Source of the DNA: Cercis canadensis
Lineage: Eukaryota; Streptophyta; Magnoliopsida; Fabales; Fabaceae
DNA length: 64,000 nt
Direction: 5' to 3'
Assembly (NCBI GenBank): GCA_003255065.1
Contig: QAOA01003602.1
Span: forward strand, 1-64,000
The notes under the pieces were generated by a model. It was given only the letters and a program-made list of their open reading frames with translations. It was not told the origin of the DNA and made no database searches. Below, one piece after another: positions 24,690-38,150 of the stretch (position 1 is the first letter of the stretch; each line of letters opens with the position of its first letter). The position numbers and the translations under genes were made by a program.

Positions 24690-27290
24690 CTCGTGTTTCC
24701 CTGTATCGAGGACTGGACAGTTTCCTGGTGAGTCACTATATCTGGACCGGGACCCTGTTTGGTTCATCCCTGTTACTGACACAGATATTCTTCTTGTAGA
24801 TCACTGTTTCTGGGACGGGACAGTTTGCTGGTGAGTCACTATATCTGGTCTGAGACCCTATTTCGATTCATCCCTTTTTCTGTGACGGGACAGTTTCCTG
24901 GTGTGTCACTACATCTGATCCAGGACCCTGTTTCGGTTCATCCCTATTTTTGACTCGGATATTTTTCTCGTGTTTCCCTGTATCTGGGTCTAGACAATTT
25001 CCTGGTGAGTCAATATATTTGGATTGGGACCTTATTTCGGTTCCTCTCTGTTTCTGACTCAGATATTTTTCTCGTGTTTCCCTGTATCTGGGATTGTACC
25101 ATTTCCTGGTGAGTCACTATATTTGGTATGATAGCCTGTTTCGGTTTATCCCTGTTTCTGCCTCGATTATTTTTCTTGTGTTTCCCTGTATCAGGGACGA
25201 GATAGTTTCCTGGTGAGTCACTACATTTGGTCCAGGACCTTGTTTCGGTTCATCCCTCTTACTGACTCAGATATTTTTCTGGTGAATCACTGTTTCTGGG
25301 ATGGGACAGTTTCCCGTTGAGTCACTATATCTGTTCTGAGAACCTGTTTCGGTTCATCCCTGTTTCTGACTGAGATATTTTTCTTCTTTTTCCCTGTAAT
25401 TGTGACGGGACAGTTTCCTGGTGAGTCACAACATCTGGTCCAGGACCCTGTTTCGGTTCATCCTTGTTTCTGACTCAGATATTTTTCTCGTGTTTACCTG
25501 TATCTGGGATTGGACAGTTTCCTGGTGAGTCACTATATTTTGTCTGATACACTGTTTCGGTTCATCACTGTTTCTGACTCGGTTATTTTTGTTTTGTTTC
25601 CCTGTATCAGGGACGGGACAGTTTCCTGGTGAGTCACTACATCTGGTCCAGGACCTTGTTTCCGTTCATCCCTATTTTTGACTGGGATATTTTTCTTATT
25701 TTTCCCTGTATCTGTGACGGGACAGTTTCCTGGTGAGTCACTATATCTAGATTGGGACCCCGTTTCGGTTCATCCCTGTTACTGACTCAGATATTTTTCT
25801 GGTGAATCTCTGTTTCTGGGACAGGACAGTTTCCTGGTGAGTCACTATATCTGGTTTGAGACCCTGTTCCGGTTCATCCCTGTGTCTCACTCGAATATTT
25901 TTCTTCTTTTTCTGTGTATCTGTGACGGGACAGCTTCCTGGTGAGTCACTATATCTAGATTGGGACACCGTTTCGGTTCATCCCTGTTACTCACTCAGAT
26001 ATTTTTCTGGTGAATCACTGTTTCTGGGACGGGACAGTTTCCTGGTGAGTCACTATATTTGGTCTGATACGCTGTTTGGGTTCATCCCTGCTTCTGACTC
26101 GGTTATTTTTCTTGTGTTTTGCTGTATCTGGGACGGGATAGTTTCCTGGTGAGTCACTATATTTGGTCCGAGACCCTGTTTCGGTTCATCCCTGTTACTG
26201 ACTCAGATATTTTTCTGGCGAATCACTGTTTCTGGGACAGGACAGTTTCCTGGTGAGTCAATATCTCTGGTCTGAGTCCCTGTTTAGGTTTATCCCTTTT
26301 TCTAACTTGGATATTTTTCTTGTTTTTAACCTATATCAGTGACGGGACAGTTTTTTGGTGAGTCACTACATCTGGTCTAGGAACTTGTTTCGGTTCATCC
26401 CTTTTTCTGACTCGGATATTTTTCTCGTGTTTCCCTGTATCTAGGATTGGACAGCTTCCTGTTGAGTCAATATATTTGGACCGGGACCCTGTTTCGGTTC
26501 ATCACTATTACCGACTCAAAAATTTTTCTTGTGGAACTCTGTTTCTGGGTCGGGACAGTTTCCTGGTGAGTAACTATATCTAGTCTGAGACCTTGTTTCG
26601 GTTATCCCTATTTTTGACTCGGATATTTTTCTTCTTTTTCCCTGTATCTGTGACGTGACAGTTTCCTGGTGAGTCACTATATCCGGATTGGGACCCTGTT
26701 TCGGTTCATCCCTGTTTCTGACTTAGATATATTTCTTGTGTATCACTGTTTCTGGGACGGGACAGTTTCCTGGTGAGTCACTATATCTAGCCTGAGACCC
26801 TGTTTCGTTTAATCCCTGTGTCTGACTCGGTTATTTTTCTTGTGTTTCCCTTTATCTAGGACTGGAATGTTTCCTGGTGAGCCAATATATCTGGACCAGG
26901 ACCCTGTTTTGGTTCATTCCTGTGTCTGACTTGGATATTTTTCTCGTGTTTTCTTGTATCTTGGTCTAGACAGTTTCATGGTGAATCACTATATCTGGAC
27001 CGGGACCGTGTTTCGGTTCAACCCTGTTACTGACTCAGATATTTTTCTTGTGGATCACTGTTTCTGGGAGGGGCCAGTTTCCTGGTGAGTCACTATATCT
27101 AGTCTGACAACCTGTTTCGGTTCATCCCTTTTCTGACTCGGATATTTTCTTATTTTTCCCTGTATCAGTGACGGGATAGTTTCCTGGTGAGTCACTACAT
27201 CTGGTCCAGAACCTTGTTTCGGTTCATCCCTATTACTGACTCAGATATTTTTCTGGTGAATCACTGTTTCTGGGACGAGACAGTTTCCTG
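24690..27290 (+). repeat. Large satellite segmental duplication, copy 2
   Basis: The ordered marks of copy 1 recur here, with the shortened monomer near 24880, CTGATACGCTGTTTGGG near 26063 and CTAGCCTGAGACCCTG at 26788. About two additional monomers lie near 26590-26790, which accounts for the last jump in offset (207 bp). Confidence 0.8.
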
Positions 27291-30200
27291 GTGAGTCACT
27301 ATATCTGGTCTGAGACCCTGTTTCGGTTCATCCCTATTTCTGACTCGGATATTTTTCTTGTTTTTCCCTGTATCTACGACGGAACAGTTTCCTGATGAGT
27401 CACTATATCTGGACCGGGACCCTGTTTCGGCTCATCCCGGTTACTGACTCAAATATTTTTCTTGTGGATCTCTGTTTCTGGGACAGGACAGTTTTCTAGT
27501 GAGTCACTATATCTGGACCAGGACACTATTTCGGTTCATCTCGGTTTCTGATGCGAATATTTTTCTCGTGTTTCCCTATATCTGGGACTGGACAATTTCC
27601 TGGATAGTCACTATATCTGGACCGAGACCCTGTTTCATTTCATCCCTGTTTTTGAGTCAGATATTTTTCTTGTTTTTCCTGTATCTGTGACGGGACAGCT
27701 TCCTGTTGAGTCACTATATCTGGATTGGGACCCTGTTTCGGTTCATCCCTATTACTGACTCAGATATTTTTCTGGTGAATCACTGTTTCTGGGACGGGAC
27801 AGTTTCCTGGTGAGTCACTATATCTGGTCTGAGACCATGTTTCGGTTCATCCCTGTTTCTGACTTGGTTATTTTTTTTGTGTTTCCCTTTATCTAGGACG
27901 GGAACGTTTCCTGGTCAGTCACTATATCTGGACCGGGACCCTGTTTCGGTTCATCCCTGTTTCTGACTTGGATATTTTTCTCGTGTTTTCCTGTATCTGG
28001 GTCTAGACAGTTTCCTGGTGCATCACTATATCTGGAACGGGACCCTGTTTCGATTCATCCCTGTTACTGACACATATATTTTTCTTGTGGATCACTGTTT
28101 CTGGGACGGGACAGTTTCCTGGTGAGTCACTATATCTAGTTTGAAACCCTGTTTCGGTTCATCCCTATTTTTGACTCGGTTAGTTTTCTTGTGTTTCTCT
28201 ATATCTGGGACGGGATAGTTTCCTGGTGAGTCACTACATCTGATCCAGGACCCTGTTTCGGTTCATCCATGTTTCTGACTCAGATATTTTTCTCGTGTTT
28301 TCCTGTATCTGGGATTGGACAATTTCCTGGTGAATCTCTATATTTGATCTGACACACTATGTCGTTTCATCCCTGCTTCTGACTAAGTTATTTTTCTTGT
28401 GTTTCGATGTATCTGGGACGGGATAGCTTCCTGGTGAGTCACTATATCTTGTCCAGGACTCTGTTTCGGTTCATCCCTTTTACTGACTCAGATATTTATC
28501 TGGCGAATCACTGTTTCTGGGACGGGACAGTTTCCTAGTGAGTCAGTATATCTGGTGTGAGACACTGTTTCGGTTAATCCCTGTTTCTGACTCGGTAATT
28601 TTTCTTGTTTTTCCCTGTATCTGTGTCGGGACAGTTTCATGGTGAGTCACTATATCTAGATTGGGAACCTGTTTCGGTTCATCCCTGTTACTGACTCAGA
28701 TATTTTTCTTTTGAGTCACTGTTTCTAGGACGGGACAGTTTCCTAGTGAGTCACTATATCTAGTGTGAGACCCTGTTTCGGTTAATCCCTGTTTCTAACT
28801 CGGTAATTTTTCTTGTTTTTCCTTGTTTCTGGGACGGGATAGTTTCCTTGTGAGTCACTATATCTGGTCTGAGACCCTGTTTCGATTTATCCCTGTTTCT
28901 GACTTGGTTATTTTTCTTGTATTTCCCTTTATCTAGGACTGGAATGTTTCCTGGTGAGTCACTGTATCTGGACCGGGACCCTGTTTCGGTTCATCCCTGT
29001 TTCTGACTCGGATATTTTTCTCGTGTTTCCCTGTATCTGGGTCTGGACAATTTCCTGGTGAGTCACTATATCTGGACCAGGACCCTATTCCGGTTCATCT
29101 CTGTTTCTGACTCAGATATTTTTGTCGTGTTTCCCTGTATCTGGGATTGGACAGTTTCTTGGTGAGTCACTATATTTGGTCTGATACCCTGTTTCGGTTC
29201 ATCCCTGTTTTTGACTCGGTTATTTTTCTTGTTTTTCCCTGTATCTGTGATGGGACAGTTTCCTGGTGAGTCACTATATCTGGATTGGGACCTTGTTTCG
29301 GTTCATCCCTGTTACTGACTCAGATATTTTTCTGGTGATTCACTATTTCTGGAACGGGACAGTTTCCTGGTGAGTCACTATATCTGGTCTGAGACCTTGT
29401 TTCGGTTCATCCCTGTTTATGACTCGGATATTTTTCTTCTTTTTCCCTATATCTGTGACGTGACAGTTTCCTGGTGAGTCACTATATCTGGATTGGGACC
29501 CTGTTTCGCTTCATCCCTGTTACTGACTCAGATATTTTTCAGGTGAATCACTATTTTTGGGACGGGATAGTTTCCGAATGAGTCACTATATCTGGACCGG
29601 GACACTATGTCGGTTCATCCCAATTTCTCACTCGAATATTTTACTCGTGCTTCCCAGTATCTGGGACTAGACAATTTCCTGGTGAGTCACTATATCTGGA
29701 CCGGGACCCTGTTCGGTTCATCCCTGTTTCTGACTCGGTTATTTTTCTTGTGTTTCCCGGTAACTGTGACGGGACAGTTTCCTGATGAGTGGCTACATCT
29801 GGTCCAGGACACTGTTTCGGTTGATCCCTGTTTCTGACTCAGATATTTTTCTCGTGTTTCCCTATATTTTGGATTGGACAGTTTCCTGGTGAGTCACTAT
29901 ATTTGGTCTGATACCCTGTTTCGGTTCATCCCTGCTTCTAACTCGGTTATTTTTCTTGTGTTTCCCTGTATCTGGGACCGGACAGTTTCCTGTTGAGTCA
30001 CTATATCTGGACCAGGACCCGGTTTCGGTTCATCCCTGTTACTGACTCAAATATTCTTCTTGTGGATCACTGTTTCTGGGAAGGGAAAGTTTCCTGGTGA
30101 GTCACTATATCTGGACAGGGACACTGGGTCGGTTCATCCCTGTTTCTGACTCAGATATTTTTCTTGGGGATCACTATTTCTGGGACGGGACAGTTTCCTG

Positions 30201-32539
30201 GTGAGTCACTATATCTGGACTGGGACACTGTTTCGGTTCATCCCTATTTATAACTCGAATATTTTACTCGTGTTTCCCTGTATCTGGGACTGGACAGTTT
30301 CCTGGTGAGTCACTATATCTGGACCGGGACCCTGGTTCGGTTCATCCCTGTTACTGACTCAGATATTTTTCTTGTGGATCACTGTTTTTGGGATGGGACA
30401 ATTTCCTGGTGAGTCAATACATCTAGTCCAGGACCTTGCTTCGGTTCATCCCTGTTTTTGACTCGGATATTTTTCTCGTGTTTCCCTGTATCTGGGATTG
30501 GACAGTTTCCTGGTGAGTCACTATATCTGGACCGAGACCTTGTTTCGGTTCATCCCTCTTACTGACTCAAATATTTATCTTGGGGAGCTCTATTTCTGGG
30601 ACGGGACAGTTTCCTGGTGAGTCACTATATCTGGTCTGAGACCCTGTTTCGGTACATCCCTGTTTCTGACTCAGATATTTTTCATGTTTTTCCCTGTATC
30701 CGTGACGAGACAGCTTCCATGGTGAGTCACTACATCTGGTCCAGGACCCTGTTTTGGTTCATCCCTGTTTCTGACTCAGATATTTTTCTCATGTTTCCCT
30801 GTATCTAGGATTGGACAGTTTCCTGGTGAGTCGCTATATTTGGTATGATACCTTGTTTCGGTTCATCCCTGCTTCTGACTCGGTTATTTTTCTTATGTTT
30901 CGTTGTATCTGGGACGGGATAGTTTCCTGGTGAGTCACTATATCTAGTTCGGGACCCTGTTTCGGTTCATCCCTGTTACTGACTCAGATATTTTTCTGGT
31001 GAATCACTTTTTCTGGGACAAGACAACTATCCTGGTGAGTCAGTATCTCTAGTCTGAGACCCTGTTTTGGTTCATCCCTGTTTCTGACTCGGATATTTTT
31101 CTTGTTTTTCCCTGTATCTGTGACGGGACAGTTTCCTGGTGAGTCAATATATCTGGTCTAGGAGCTTGTTTCGGTTCATCGCTTTTTCTGACTCAGAGAT
31201 AAGTCTCGTGTTTCCCTGTATCTGGGACTGGACAGTTTCCTGGTGAGTCACTATATTTGGACCGGGACCCTGTTTCGATTCATCCCTGTTATTAAATCAA
31301 ATATTTTTATTGTGGAACTCTGTTTCTGGGTCGGGACAGTTTCCAGGTGAGTCACTATATCTGGTCTCAGACCCTGTTTCGGTTCATCCCTGTTTCTGAC
31401 TTGGTTATTTTTCTTGTATTTCCCTTTATCTAGGACTGGAATGTTTCCTGGTGAGTCACTATATCTGGACCGGGACCTTGTTTCGGTTCTTCCCTGTTAC
31501 TGACTCAAATATTTTTCTTGTGGATCACAGTTTCTAGGACGGGACAGTTTCCTAGTGAGTCACTATATCTAGTGTGAGACCCTGTTTCGGTTAATCCCTG
31601 TTTCTAACTCGGTAATTTTTCTTGTTTTTCCTTGTTTCTGGGACGGGATAGTTTCCTGGTGAGTCACTATATCTAGTCTGAAACCCTGTTTCGGTTCATC
31701 CCTATTTCTGACTCAGTTATTTTTCATGTGTCTCACTGTATCTGGGACGGGATAGTTTCTTGGTGAGTCACTACATCTGGTCCAGGACCCTGTTTCAGTT
31801 CATCCATGTTTCTGACTCAGATATTTTTCTCGTGTTTCCATGTATCTGGGATTGGACAGCTTCCTGGTGAATCACTATATTTGGTCTTATACCCTGTTTC
31901 GGTTCATCGCTGCTTCTGACTCGGTTATTTTTCTTGTGTTTCGCTGTATCTGGGATGGGATAGTTTCCTGGTGAGTCACTATATCTGGTCCAGGACTCTG
32001 TTTCGATTCATCCCTTTTACTCACTCAGATTTTTTTCTGGTGAATCACTGTTTCTGGGACGGGAGAGTTTCCTAGTGAGTCGTTATATCTTGTCGAGACC
32101 CTATTTCGGTTCATCCCTGTTTCTGACTTGGAAATTTTTCTTGTTTTCCCTGTATCTGGGACGGGACAGTTTCCTGATGAGTCACTATATCTGGACCGGG
32201 ATGTTTCGGCTCATCCCGGTGACTGACTCAAATATTTTTCTCGTGTTTCCCTTTATCTGGGACTGGACAATTTCCTGGAGAGTCACTATATCTGGACCGG
32301 GACCCTGTTTCGGTTCATCCCTGTTTCTGACTCGGATTTTTTTTTTTGTTTTTCCCTGTATCTGTGACGGGTCAGTTTCCTGTAAGTCACTATATCTGGA
32401 TTGGGACCCTGTTTCGGCTCATCCCTGTTACTGACTCAGATATTTTTCTTTTGAATCACTGTTTCTGGGACGGGACAGTTTACTCGTGAGTCACTATATC
32501 TGGTCTGAGACCCTGTTTCGGTTCATCCCTATTTCTGAC
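27291..32539 (+). repeat. Mixed satellite without a clear long unit
   Basis: About 50 ordinary monomers. One diverged unit of the six-monomer family lies at 27390-27700. Monomers ATCTAGTGTGAGACCCTG and ACTCGGTAATTTTTC foreshadow the 11-monomer family to the right. The stretch at 32040-32540 is duplicated at about 39935-40450. No gene or foreign DNA is visible. Confidence 0.75.
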
Positions 32540-33017
32540 TTGGTTATTTTTTTGTTTTTCCCTGTGTCTATGACGGGACAGTTGCCTGGTGAGTCACTAC
32601 ATCAGGACAGGGATACTGTTTCGGTTCATCTTTGTTACTGACTCAAATATCTTTCTTGTGGACCTCTGTTTCTGGGACGGGAAAGTTTCCTTCTGAGTCA
32701 CTATATCTGGTCCAGGACTCTGTTTCGGTTCATCCCTGTTACTGACTCAGATATTTTTCTGGTGAATCACTGTTTCTGGGATGGGACAATTTCCTAGTGA
32801 GTCACTATATCTGGTGTGAGACACTGTTTCGGTTAATCCCTGTTTCTGACTCGAAAATTTTTCTTGTTTTTCCCTGTATCTGTGACGGGACAGTTTCCTG
32901 GTGAGTCACTATATCTGGATTGGGAACCTGTTTCGGTTCATCCCTGTTACTGACTCAGATATTTTTCTGGTGAATCACTGTTTCTGGGACGGGAAAGTTT
33001 CCTGGTGAGTCACTATA

Positions 33018-34248
33018 TCTGGACCGAGACACTATGTCGGTTCATCCCAATATCTCACTCGAATATTTTATTCGTGCTTCCCAGTATCTGGGACTGGACA
33101 ATTTCTTGGTAAGTCACTATATCTGGACCGGGACCCTATTTCGGTTCATCCTTGTTTTTGACTCGGTTATTTTTCTTGTGTTTCCCGGTAACTGGGACGG
33201 GACAGTTTCCTGGTGAGTCCCTACATCTGGTCCTGGACACTGTTTCGGTTAATCCCTGGTTCTGACTCAGATATTTTTCTCGTGTTTCCCTGTATCTGGG
33301 ATTGGACAGTTTCCTGGTGAGTCGTTATATTTGGTCTGATACCCTATTTCGGTTCATCCCTGCTTCTGACTCAGTTATTTTTCTTGTGTTTCGATGTATC
33401 TGGGACGGGATAGTTTCCTGGTGAGTCACTATATCTGGTCCAGGACTCTGTTTCGGTTCATCCCTGTTACTGACTCAGATATTTTTCTGGTGAATCACTG
33501 TTTCTGGGATGGGGCAATTTCCTAGTGAGTCACTATATCTGGTGTGAGACACTGTTTCGGTTAATCCCTGTTTCTCACTCGAAAATTTTTCTTGTTTTTC
33601 CCTGTATCTGCGACGGGACAGTTTCCTGGTGAGTCACTATATCTGGATTAGGAACCTGTTTCGGTTCATCCCTGTTACTGACTCAGATATTTTTCTGCTG
33701 AATCACTGTTTCTAGGACGGGACAGTTTCCTAGTGAGTCACTATATCTGGTGTGAGACCCTGTTTCGGTTAATCCCTGTTTCTGACTCGGTAATTTTTTT
33801 TTGTTTTTCCCTGTATCTGTGACGGGACAGTTGCCTGGTGAGTCACTACATCTGGACAGGGATACTTTTTCGGTTCATCTTTGTTACTGACTCAAATATC
33901 TTTCTTGTGGATCTCTGTTTCTGGGACGGGAAAGTTTCCTTGTGAGTCACTATATCTGGACCAGCACACTGTGTCGGTTCATCCCTGCTTCTGACTCGGT
34001 TATTTTTCTTGTGTTTCGCTGTATCTGGGACGGGATAGTTTCCTGGGGAGAGACACTGTTTCGGTTAATCCCTGTTTCTGACTCGAAAATTTTTCTTGTT
34101 TTTCCCTGTATCTGTGACGGGACAGTTTCCTGGTGAGTCACTATATCTGGATTGGGAACCTGTTTCGGTTCATCCCTGTTACTGACTCAGATATTTTTCT
34201 GGTGAATCACTGTTTCTGGGACGGGAAAGTTTCCTGGTGAGTCACTAT
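33018..34248 (+). repeat. Chimeric 11-monomer HOR unit (10/6 fusion)
   Basis: Monomers 1-10 are present, then monomer 10 fuses into monomer 6 near 34047 (TTTCCTGGGGAGAGACACTG). A hybrid of monomers 7 and 11 then closes the unit, which is about 1231 bp, 87 bp longer than standard. This is a direct record of unequal exchange between misaligned units. Confidence 0.82.
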
Positions 34249-35393
34249 ATCTGGACCGAAACACTATGTCGGTTCATCCCAATATCTCACTCGAATATTT
34301 TATTCGTGCTTCCCAGTATCTGGGACTGGACAATTTCTTGGTAAGTCACTATATCTGGACCGGGACCCTATTTCGGTTCATCCCTGTTTTTGACTCGGTT
34401 ATTTTTCTTGTGTTTCCCGGTAACTGTGACGGGACAGTTTCCTGGTGAGTCCCTACATCTGATCCTGGACACTGTTTCGGTTAATCCCTGGTTCTGACTC
34501 AGATATTTTTCTCGTGTTTCCCTTTATCTGGGATTGGACAGTTTCCTGGTGAGTCGCTATATTTGGTCTGATCCCCTATTTCGGTTCATCCCTGCTTCTG
34601 ACTCAGTTATTTTTCTTGTGTTTTGATGTATCTGGGACGGGATAGTTTCCTGGTGAGTCACTATATCTGGTCCAGGACTCTGTTTCGGTTCATCCCTGTT
34701 ACTGACTCAGATATTTTTCTGGTGAATCACTGTTTCTGGGATGGGACAATTTCCTAGTGAGTCACTATATCTGGTGTGAGACACTGTTTCGGTTAATCCC
34801 TGTTTCTGACTCGAAAATTTTTCTTGTTTTTCCCTGTATCTGTGACGGGACAGTTTCCTGGTGAGTCACTATATCTGGATTGGGAACCTGTTTCGGTTCA
34901 TCCCTGTTACTGACTCAGATATTTTTCTGCTGAATCACTGTTTCTAGGACAGGACAGTTTCCTAGTGAGTCACTATATCTGGTGTGAGACCCTGTTTCGG
35001 TTAATCCCTGTTTCTGACTCAGTAATTTTTTTTTGTTTTTCCCTGTATCTGTGACGGGACAGTTGCCTGGTGAGTCACTACATCTGGATAGGGATACTGT
35101 TTCGGTTAATCTTTGTTACTGACTCAAATATCTTTCTTGTGGATCTCTGTTTCTGGGACGAGAAAGTTTCCTTGTGAGTCACTATATCTGGACCGGCACA
35201 CTGTGTCGGTTCATCCCTGCTTCTGACTCGGTTATTTTTCTTGTGTTTCGCTGTATCTGGGACGGGATAGTTTCCTGGTGAGTCACTATATCTGGATTGG
35301 GACCTTGTTTTGCTTCATCCCTGTTACTGACTCAGATATTTTTCTGGTGAATCACTGTTTCTGGGACGGGAAAGTTTCCTGGTGAGTCACTAT
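34249..35393 (+). repeat. Complete 11-monomer HOR unit
   Basis: This is the cleanest full unit. Marks of successive monomers are: CCAATATCTCACTCG; CCCGGTAACTGTGACGG; CCCTGGTTCTGACTC; TGTTTTGATGTATCTG; TCCAGGACTCTG; ACTCGAAAATTTTTC; TTCTGCTGAATCAC; CAGTAATTTTTTTTTG with CAGTTGCCTGG; CTTTGTTACTGAC with AATATCTTTC; GGCACACTGTGTCGG; and CCTTGTTTTGCTTCATCC. The next unit starts at 35394. The one-base excess over 1144 lies in the T-run of monomer 8. Confidence 0.9.
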
Positions 35394-36887
35394 ATCTGGA
35401 CCGAGACACTATGTCGGTTCATCCCAATATCTCACTCGAATATTTTATTCGTGCTTCCCAGTATCTGGGACTGGACAATTTCTTGGTAAGTCACTATATC
35501 TGGACCGGGACCCTATTTCGGTTCATCCCTGTTTTTGACTCGGTTATTTTTCTTGTGTTTCCCGGTAACTGTGACGGGACAGTTTCCTGGTGAGTCCCTA
35601 CATCTGGTCCTGGACACTGTTTCGGTTAATCCCTGGTTCTGACTCAGATATTTTTCTCGTGTTTCCCTGTATCTGGGATTGGACAGTTTCCTGGTGAGTC
35701 GCTATATTTGGTCTGATACCCTATTTCGGTTCATCCCTGCTTCTGACTCAGTTATTTTTCTTGTGTTTCGATGTATCTGGGACGGGATAGTTTCCTGGTG
35801 AGTCACTATATCTGGTCCAGGACTCTGTTTCGGTTCATCCCTGTTACTGACTCAGATATTTTTCTGGTGAATCACTGTTTCTGGGATGGGACAATTTCCT
35901 AGTGAGTCACTATATCTGGTGTGAGACACTGTTTCGGTTAATCCCTGTTTCTGACTCGAAAATTTTTCTTGTTTTTCCCTGTATCTGTGACGGGACAGTT
36001 TCCTGGTGAGTCACTTTATCTGGATTGGGAACCTGTTTCGGTTCATCCCTGTTACTGACTCAGATGTTTTTCTGTTGAATCACTGTTTCTAGGACGGGAC
36101 AGTTTCCTAGTGAGTCACTATATCTGGTGTGAGACCCTGTTTCGGTTTATCCCTGTTTCTGACTTGGTTATTTTTCTTGTATTTCCCTTTATCTAGGACT
36201 GGAATGTTTCCTGGTGAGTCACTATATCTGGACCGGGACCCTGTTTCGGTTCATCCCTGTTTCTGACTCGGATTTTTTTTTTTGTTTTTCCCTGTATCTG
36301 TGACGGGTCAGTTTCCTGGTTAGTCACTATATCTGGATTGGGACCCTGTTTCGGCTCATCCCTGTTACTGACTCAGATATTTTTCTTTTGAATCACTGTT
36401 TCTTGGACGGGACAGTTTACTCGTGAGTCACTATATCTGGTCTGAGACCCTGTTTCGGTTCATCACTATTTCTGAATTGGATATTTTTTTGTTTTTCCCT
36501 GTATCTGTGACGGGACAGTTGCCTGGTGAGTCACTACATCTGGACAGGGATACTGTTTCGGTTCATCTTTGTTACTGACTCAAATATCTTTCTTGTGGAT
36601 CTCTGTTTCTGGGACGGGAAAGTTTCCTTGTGAGTCACTATATCTGGACCGGCACACAGTGTCGGTTGATCCCTGCCTCTGACTCGGTTATTTTTCTTGT
36701 GTTTCGCTGTATCTGGGACGGGAAGTTCTTTTTCTTGTGTTTCGCTGTATCTGGGACGGGATAGTTTCCTAGTGAGTCACTATATCTGGATTGGGACCTT
36801 GTTTTGCTTCATCCCTGTTACTGACTCAGATATTTTTCTGGTGAATCACTGTTTCTGGGACGGGAAAGTTTTCTGGTGAGTCACTAT
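35394..36887 (+). repeat. Expanded HOR unit (about 14 monomers)
   Basis: After monomers 1-8 the unit takes in extra monomers (36145-36520) of the TGGAATGTTTCCTGG, CGGGTCAGTTTCCTGG and CAGTTTACTCGTGAG types, which also occur at 32330-32530 and 40220-40440. It then returns to monomers 9-11. Monomer 10 carries a short internal duplication near 36720-36755, where CTTGTGTTTCGCTGTATCTG occurs twice. Confidence 0.8.
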
Positions 36888-37446
36888 ATCTGGACCGAGA
36901 CACTATGTCGGTTCATCCCAATATCTCACTCGAATATTTTATTCGTGCTTCCCAGTATCTGGGACTGGACAATTTCTTGGTAAGTCACTATATCTGGACC
37001 GGGACCCTATTTCGGTTCATCCCTGTTTTTGACTCGGTTATTTTTCTTGTGTTTCCCGGTAACTGTGACGGTACAGTTTCCTGGTGAGTCCCTACATCTG
37101 GTCCTGGACACTGTTTCGGTTAATCCCTGGTTCTGACTCAGATATTTTTCTCGTGTTTCCCTGTATTTGGGATTGGACAGTTTCCTGGTGAGTCGCTATA
37201 TTTGGTCTGATACCCTATTTCGGTTCATCCCTACTTCTGACTCAGTTATTTTTCTTGTGTTTCGATGTATCTGGGACGGGATAGTTTCCTGGTGAGTCAC
37301 TATATCTGGTCCAGGACTTTGTTTCGGTTCATCCCTGTTACTGACTCAGATATTTTTCTGGTGAATCACTGTTTCTGGGATGGGACAATTTCCTAGTGAG
37401 TCACTATATCTGGTGTGAGACACTGTTTCGGTTAATCCCTGTTTCT

Positions 37447-38150
37447 NNNNNNNNNNNNNNNNNNNNNNNNNNNNNNNNNNNNNNNNNNNNNNNNNNNNNN
37501 NNNNNNNNNNNNNNNNNNNNNNNNNNNNNNNNNNNNNNNNNNNNNNNNNNNNNNNNNNNNNNNNNNNNNNNNNNNNNNNNNNNNNNNNNNNNNNNNNNNN
37601 NNNNNNNNNNNNNNNNNNNNNNNNNNNNNNNNNNNNNNNNNNNNNNNNNNNNNNNNNNNNNNNNNNNNNNNNNNNNNNNNNNNNNNNNNNNNNNNNNNNN
37701 NNNNNNNNNNNNNNNNNNNNNNNNNNNNNNNNNNNNNNNNNNNNNNNNNNNNNNNNNNNNNNNNNNNNNNNNNNNNNNNNNNNNNNNNNNNNNNNNNNNN
37801 NNNNNNNNNNNNNNNNNNNNNNNNNNNNNNNNNNNNNNNNNNNNNNNNNNNNNNNNNNNNNNNNNNNNNNNNNNNNNNNNNNNNNNNNNNNNNNNNNNNN
37901 NNNNNNNNNNNNNNNNNNNNNNNNNNNNNNNNNNNNNNNNNNNNNNNNNNNNNNNNNNNNNNNNNNNNNNNNNNNNNNNNNNNNNNNNNNNNNNNNNNNN
38001 NNNNNNNNNNNNNNNNNNNNNNNNNNNNNNNNNNNNNNNNNNNNNNNNNNNNNNNNNNNNNNNNNNNNNNNNNNNNNNNNNNNNNNNNNNNNNNNNNNNN
38101 NNNNNNNNNNNNNNNNNNNNNNNNNNNNNNNNNNNNNNNNNNNNNNNNNN
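37447..38150. other. Assembly gap of 704 N
   Basis: The left flank ends inside monomer 6 of an 11-monomer unit (GTTAATCCCTGTTTCT). The right flank starts in the T-run of monomer 8 or its variant and continues with CAGTTGCCTGG and monomers 9-11. The missing part is therefore the end of monomer 6, monomer 7 and the start of monomer 8, or that plus extra monomers. A standard unit would need only about 220 bases here. Confidence 0.95.

Noticed and set aside
32075-32434. A 119-residue open frame, one of the longest in the array
   Set aside because: It results from small indels that happen to keep the frame open across about 3.5 monomers; the content is satellite throughout.
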